From contig JAJFFE010000163.1 in NCBI GenBank assembly GCA_021776775.1, positions 1 through 63,320 of the forward strand: a DNA stretch of 63,320 nucleotides, in the 5' to 3' direction. The number at the start of each line of letters is the position of its first letter. Positions within the stretch are counted from its first letter, which is position 1. Below are positions 60,308 through 63,320 of the stretch, one piece after another. The notes under the pieces were generated by a model. The model ran no database searches, was not told where the DNA came from, and worked only from the letters and a program-made list of their open reading frames with translations. A program made the translations under genes and the position numbers. Source of the DNA: Planctomycetota bacterium (lineage in GTDB: Bacteria; Planctomycetota; UBA8108; UBA1146; JAJFFE01).

Positions 60308-61921
60308 CTACTCTCGAGGAACACTGTCCGGGAAGTTCTCGACGATGGACATCAGCGGGCCGAGCGCGACTTGGCCGAGTCCGCAGATGCTGGTCTGCAC
60401 CATCGTTTCGTTGAGTTCCGTCAACAGTGTATCGCACCCGGCCGGCAGTGCTTGCTTGCCTTCGAGCATGGCTACGGCCTTTTCGCTTCCGACGCGGCAC
60501 GGGACGCACTTACCACACGACTCGTTGCGGAAGAAGCGCGCCACATTGACGCCGACTTCCAACAAGTTGTGACCCTCAGCCACGTAGACGGTCGCGCCGG
60601 AGCCCAGCATCGAGCCGACGTCGGCGAGCGGCTTGAAGTCCATCGGGGTGTCGAGCTTGTCGGGCGGAAGGAAGTTACTCGACGCGCCTCCCGGTGCGAC
60701 TGCGGCTAGCGCCTTGCCGTCTTTCATGCCGCCGCACCGTTCGAGCAGGCCGCGCAGCGTCGTACCCACGGGGATCAGCTGAACACCCGGGTTGGCGACG
60801 TCTCCGCTGACGCTGATGAACTTGTGCCCGGCGAACCCTTCGGCGCCGAGCGCGTTCCACCAGTCGACGCCTCGATTTAGGATGCCGGTGGCGTGAGCGA
60901 ACGTCTCGACGTTGTTCATCAACGTTGGCTTGTTCCACAACCCTTGGTTGCCCGGGAACGGCGGTTTGTTGCGCGGTTCGCCACGCTTGTCTTCCATGCA
61001 CTCGATCAGAGCGGTCTCTTCGCCGAGGATGTAGCCACCCGGGGAGACGAAGATTTCCATCTCGAGATCGAAGCCGCTGCCAAAGACGTTCTTGCCGAGC
61101 GCACCCCTGGCGTAGGCGTCCTTGATGGCGCGTTCGATGGCGCGTCGCTCGGGTTCGTACTCGTGACGAATGAACACCCATGCGTGGTTCGCCTGCACGG
61201 TGTGCGCGGCGAGCATCATTCCTTCTATGACGAGGTGCGGGAGGTCGCTCAGGATTGCTCGATCCTTGAACGTACCGGGCTCGCTTTCGTCGGCGTTGCA
61301 GATGACGTACTTGGGCGTTGCTTTCTCCGCCGCGACCAACTTCCACTTGAGACCGGTCGGGAAGCCGGCGCCTCCCATTCCGCGCAGTCCGGACGCCTCG
61401 AGATCGGCGATGATCTTGTCGGCTTGCAACTCGCCTGCAACGGCGCGTCGAAACGTCGAGTAGTGTTCGTCGGCCGTCGCGTACACGTCGGCGTCCCACG
61501 ATTGCGTCGTCACTTCTTGCGGGGCGTGCTTCGCTCCGCTCGCGGCGTGCTCGACCGCGGCGACGACGGCGTTCGTATCGGCGAAGTCCATGAAGTCGTG
61601 GTTGACGAAGCCGGCCGGGGCCATCTCACAGCGCCCGATGCACGACACTTCGTGAAACTCGACGTCATCGCGACCGGCGAGTTTCGCCTTGATCTTGGCG
61701 CAAGCGGACTCGCCGCCGCCGAGCATGCAGGAGAGATCTCGACAACTGTGGACCTGAACCGGCTTGGGCTCGTCCCGGCGGAAGTGGGTGTAGAACGTCG
61801 AGACGCTCTCGATCCGGTGCAGCGGAACCCCGAGTCGGCGGGAAAGCTCACGGAGGGAGTCCTCGCGCAGCCACCCTTCCTTCTCTTGGAGAAGCGTCAG
61901 TTCGTGGATGATAGAGCCCAT
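60308..61921 (-). CDS. Fused NuoE-NuoF NADH-dehydrogenase / formate dehydrogenase beta subunit
   Basis: The 537-residue product joins a NuoE-like [2Fe-2S] domain (1-125; ligands C60, C65, C94, C98) to a NuoF-like domain with the FMN/NADH motif 'GMGGAGFPTGLKW', an SLBB segment, and the [4Fe-4S] motif 'ESCGKCVPCR' with a downstream Cys ('SICGLG'). Such fusions are diaphorase subunits of NAD-linked formate dehydrogenases (FdsB-like) or hydrogenases. GAGGTGATCC precedes the ATG. It is the first gene of the operon with the two MoeA genes. No NuoG-like or molybdopterin catalytic subunit is present in the window. Confidence 0.92.
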   Translation of the reverse strand: MGSIIHELTLLQEKEGWLREDSLRELSRRLGVPLHRIESVSTFYTHFRRDEPKPVQVHSCRDLSCMLGGGESACAKIKAKLAGRDDVEFHEVSCIGRCEMAPAGFVNHDFMDFADTNAVVAAVEHAASGAKHAPQEVTTQSWDADVYATADEHYSTFRRAVAGELQADKIIADLEASGLRGMGGAGFPTGLKWKLVAAEKATPKYVICNADESEPGTFKDRAILSDLPHLVIEGMMLAAHTVQANHAWVFIRHEYEPERRAIERAIKDAYARGALGKNVFGSGFDLEMEIFVSPGGYILGEETALIECMEDKRGEPRNKPPFPGNQGLWNKPTLMNNVETFAHATGILNRGVDWWNALGAEGFAGHKFISVSGDVANPGVQLIPVGTTLRGLLERCGGMKDGKALAAVAPGGASSNFLPPDKLDTPMDFKPLADVGSMLGSGATVYVAEGHNLLEVGVNVARFFRNESCGKCVPCRVGSEKAVAMLEGKQALPAGCDTLLTELNETMVQTSICGLGQVALGPLMSIVENFPDSVPRE

Positions 61922-62224
61922 GGCGGATCACCTCGTGTTGGAGCAAGCTGTGTCGGAGCGAGCGGAGTTGTCACACGAATCGCCGGGTAGGCGGAGTCGC
62001 GTTCTTATCAGTGTCGGAATGCGGAGTTATAGCGCAACCTGCCCGGCCGCGACAACTCGCCATCCGCGATCGGCTCACTTTCCGGGGTGAGTTTCGGCCG
62101 TACCCGCGACCGGACGACCGGGAATCCCGAGATCGGATGTGCAAGAGTGGCGAGCCGAGTCGTTCCAACTGTAGAAACCAGACCGGCTGCAGCATCCAAA
62201 TAGAGAACAACGTGCGGAGACGCG
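61922..62224. other. Divergent intergenic region between NuoEF and PLD genes
   Basis: These 303 bases should hold the promoters of both directions. No operator, riboswitch or molybdenum-cofactor RNA element was recognised by eye, although a Moco element would fit the operon it precedes. Confidence 0.5.
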
Positions 62225-62914
62225 ATGAGCCTGAACGAGATGATCGACGTGCTGCGGGCGACCTTCGACGACCGCCGACTTTCACGCGGAGAACGTGGCG
62301 CTCTCAAGAGTGTGCTCGTCGATGTCCAGCTCTCGCGTTCAGACCGCGCGCAGCTCCGGCACCACGCGTTCGAGATCGCCAGCGAGGAGTTCGAACGCAG
62401 CGAGGCGCGGGAGTCGGCCGACTGGTTGTACGAGGTGGTCAAGGCGCTCGACGACGTCGACGACTCTGCGGACGGTGGCCGTGCCTCGTCCCGGGCGCTC
62501 TTCAGCCCCGGCGACGCGTGCGGTGATCAGATTCGCACGCAACTCAAGAGCGCGCGGAGTCACATCGAGGTGTGCGTCTTCACTATCACCGACGACACGA
62601 TCACCCGAGAGATCATCGCCGCGGCCAAGCGAGGCGTCGCAGTGCGAGTGGTGACCGATGACGACAAGGCGGGCGACCTCGGGTCCGACGCGGCTCGACT
62701 GGAGCGAGCGGGTGTTCCGGTGGCGTACGATCGCACCGGCCACATGCACCACAAGTTCGCGGTCTTCGATCGGCGGGTAGTGATCAACGGAAGCTACAAC
62801 TGGACCCGCAGCGCTGCGCGCGACAACTCCGAGAACATTGTGTTAACCGGAGATCGCGATCTGGTCCGGTACTTCGGCGAGGAGTTCGAGCGACTCTGGG
62901 ACCGGTACTCTTAG
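62225..62914 (+). CDS. Single-HKD phospholipase D-like protein (Nuc/PLD6 type)
   Basis: The 229-residue product has one HxK(x)4D motif (H175, K177, D182 in 'HHKFAVFD') followed by 'NGSYNWTRSA' (N192), the layout of endonuclease Nuc and mitochondrial PLD6/Zucchini, which work as dimers. An N-terminal extension of about 90 residues ('LSRGERGALKSVL' region) is helical and unrecognised. No signal peptide is visible. The ATG follows GGAGACG. Activity on nucleic acid or cardiolipin cannot be told apart from sequence. Confidence 0.85.
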   Translation: MSLNEMIDVLRATFDDRRLSRGERGALKSVLVDVQLSRSDRAQLRHHAFEIASEEFERSEARESADWLYEVVKALDDVDDSADGGRASSRALFSPGDACGDQIRTQLKSARSHIEVCVFTITDDTITREIIAAAKRGVAVRVVTDDDKAGDLGSDAARLERAGVPVAYDRTGHMHHKFAVFDRRVVINGSYNWTRSAARDNSENIVLTGDRDLVRYFGEEFERLWDRYS

Positions 62915-63320
62915 CCCCGACGTCTGAGCGCTCGGCGGACATCCGAGCCATTCGCCCTAGTGAAGTGGCCGCACGCCGAGGTTCCGGTGAGTTGGTCCTC
63001 TGCGGGACCTGAAGAGATGGGAAGAGGCGTTCTCGCCCTGACCGTCCCGTCGCGACGGCCCCGTGACCCAGCCCGGAAGCGGCGACTTGGCTGAAGTTGG
63101 TTTCGGGATTGTGAAAGGGTGAAGAGGTGAGAGAGAACGAAGAGGAATGCTCTCGGCCGCTCGGGGCCCAAACATGGATCGGGGGGCGCCTCACCCCGTC
63201 CTGCCCGTTCCCGTCGCATCGGCCCAAATGCGCTTCGCCAAGGTGTGTGACCGACGCGACGGGAACGGGCAGGACGGGGCGAGGCTTCAGAGTTGTGTGC
63301 ACGGGTGCTGCTCGAAGCGG
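62915..63320. other. End stretch without a convincing gene; contains a long hairpin
   Basis: No frame here has coding character. The notable element is the inverted repeat at 63188-63285 described below. The stretch may be the flank of a gene or element outside the window. Confidence 0.5.
63188..63285 (-). repeat. Long near-perfect inverted repeat (30-bp core, extends to 37 bp)
   Basis: Arms 63188-63217 and 63256-63285 pair at 29 of 30 positions; extension to 63224/63249 gives 34 of 37. All three mismatches become G-U pairs in a minus-strand RNA, so a minus-strand transcript folds without a break, with a loop of 24 bases. There is no following T-run on the minus strand. A terminator, structured RNA or mobile-element end is possible. 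Confidence 0.7.

Noticed and set aside
60893..61990. 365-codon open frame on the plus strand
   Set aside because: Antisense to the NuoEF fusion gene, which has all iron-sulfur and FMN motifs.
1..63320. CRISPR arrays, tRNA or rRNA genes, insertion sequences and prophage genes
   Set aside because: No regularly spaced direct repeats, no tRNA-like T-arm in a cloverleaf, no transposase or phage protein was seen on either strand.

Overview
This window reads as a chromosomal segment of a GC-rich, Gram-negative bacterium, most likely a member of the Planctomycetota. The reasons are several secreted proteins that share a dockerin-like Cys/Asp-rich module beginning with an RGD-N-DG type motif, an ECF sigma factor divergent from a Ser/Thr kinase with TPRs, a CRTAC1/UnbV propeller next to a TPR protein, DUF4331 and DUF6288 proteins, and many lipoproteins. 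This is inference from protein families; no rRNA, tRNA, CRISPR array, insertion sequence or phage gene was seen.

Layout. 1-8 kb: a minus-strand terminator, a kinase and PD40 propeller overlapping by ATGA, a divergent ECF sigma factor, a BNR propeller followed at once by a MoaD/ThiS-like beta-grasp protein ending in Gly-Gly, a TlpA-like thioredoxin and a small membrane protein. 8-12.4 kb: a minus-strand row of ECF sigma factor, FecR/HEAT anti-sigma candidate and dynamin-like GTPase. 12.5-15.1 kb: a PhyH-type dioxygenase and an M14 carboxypeptidase. 15.3-18.5 kb: an aminotransferase and a four-domain fusion (chorismate mutase, prephenate dehydratase, ACT, DAHP synthase). 18.7-28.9 kb: secreted EF-hand, cohesin/dockerin-like, FG-GAP, DUF4331 and DUF4198 proteins, an ECF/cupin anti-sigma pair, two small lipoproteins and a SMUG1-type uracil-DNA glycosylase.

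29-43 kb: CRTAC1/UnbV plus TPR pair, a LETM1-like protein, a nucleotidyltransferase-like protein, a large TPR-CHAT protein with a PDZ domain inside the CHAT region, a prolyl-oligopeptidase family lipoprotein, an AHSA1-type protein and an ankyrin/HEAT protein. 43-57 kb: a di-heme oxidoreductase, an amidohydrolase, a ChaN/Tiki-like protein, a secreted jelly-roll candidate, a tautomerase, a zinc-ribbon protein, another dockerin-like protein, a small lipoprotein and a large DUF6288 protein. 57-62 kb: a minus-strand operon of fused NuoE-NuoF diaphorase, MoeA and MoeA-PBP, then a single-HKD phospholipase D protein. The window ends in a long, almost perfect hairpin.

How the parts work together. Three sigma-factor loci (4.8, 12.4 and 25.3 kb) each lie beside a likely regulator or partner (kinase, FecR protein, cupin zinc anti-sigma factor). 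The aminotransferase and fusion together could carry first-step control and the final steps of phenylalanine synthesis. The NuoEF-MoeA-MoeA/PBP operon points to a molybdenum or tungsten enzyme encoded elsewhere. Much of the rest is an envelope and secretome inventory with calcium-binding modules. The observations I rate highest are the CM-PDT-ACT-DAHPS fusion, the PDZ-interrupted CHAT protein lacking the usual second histidine, the propeller/MoaD pair, the shared ~43-residue module in two neighbouring exported proteins, and the 3'-end hairpin.
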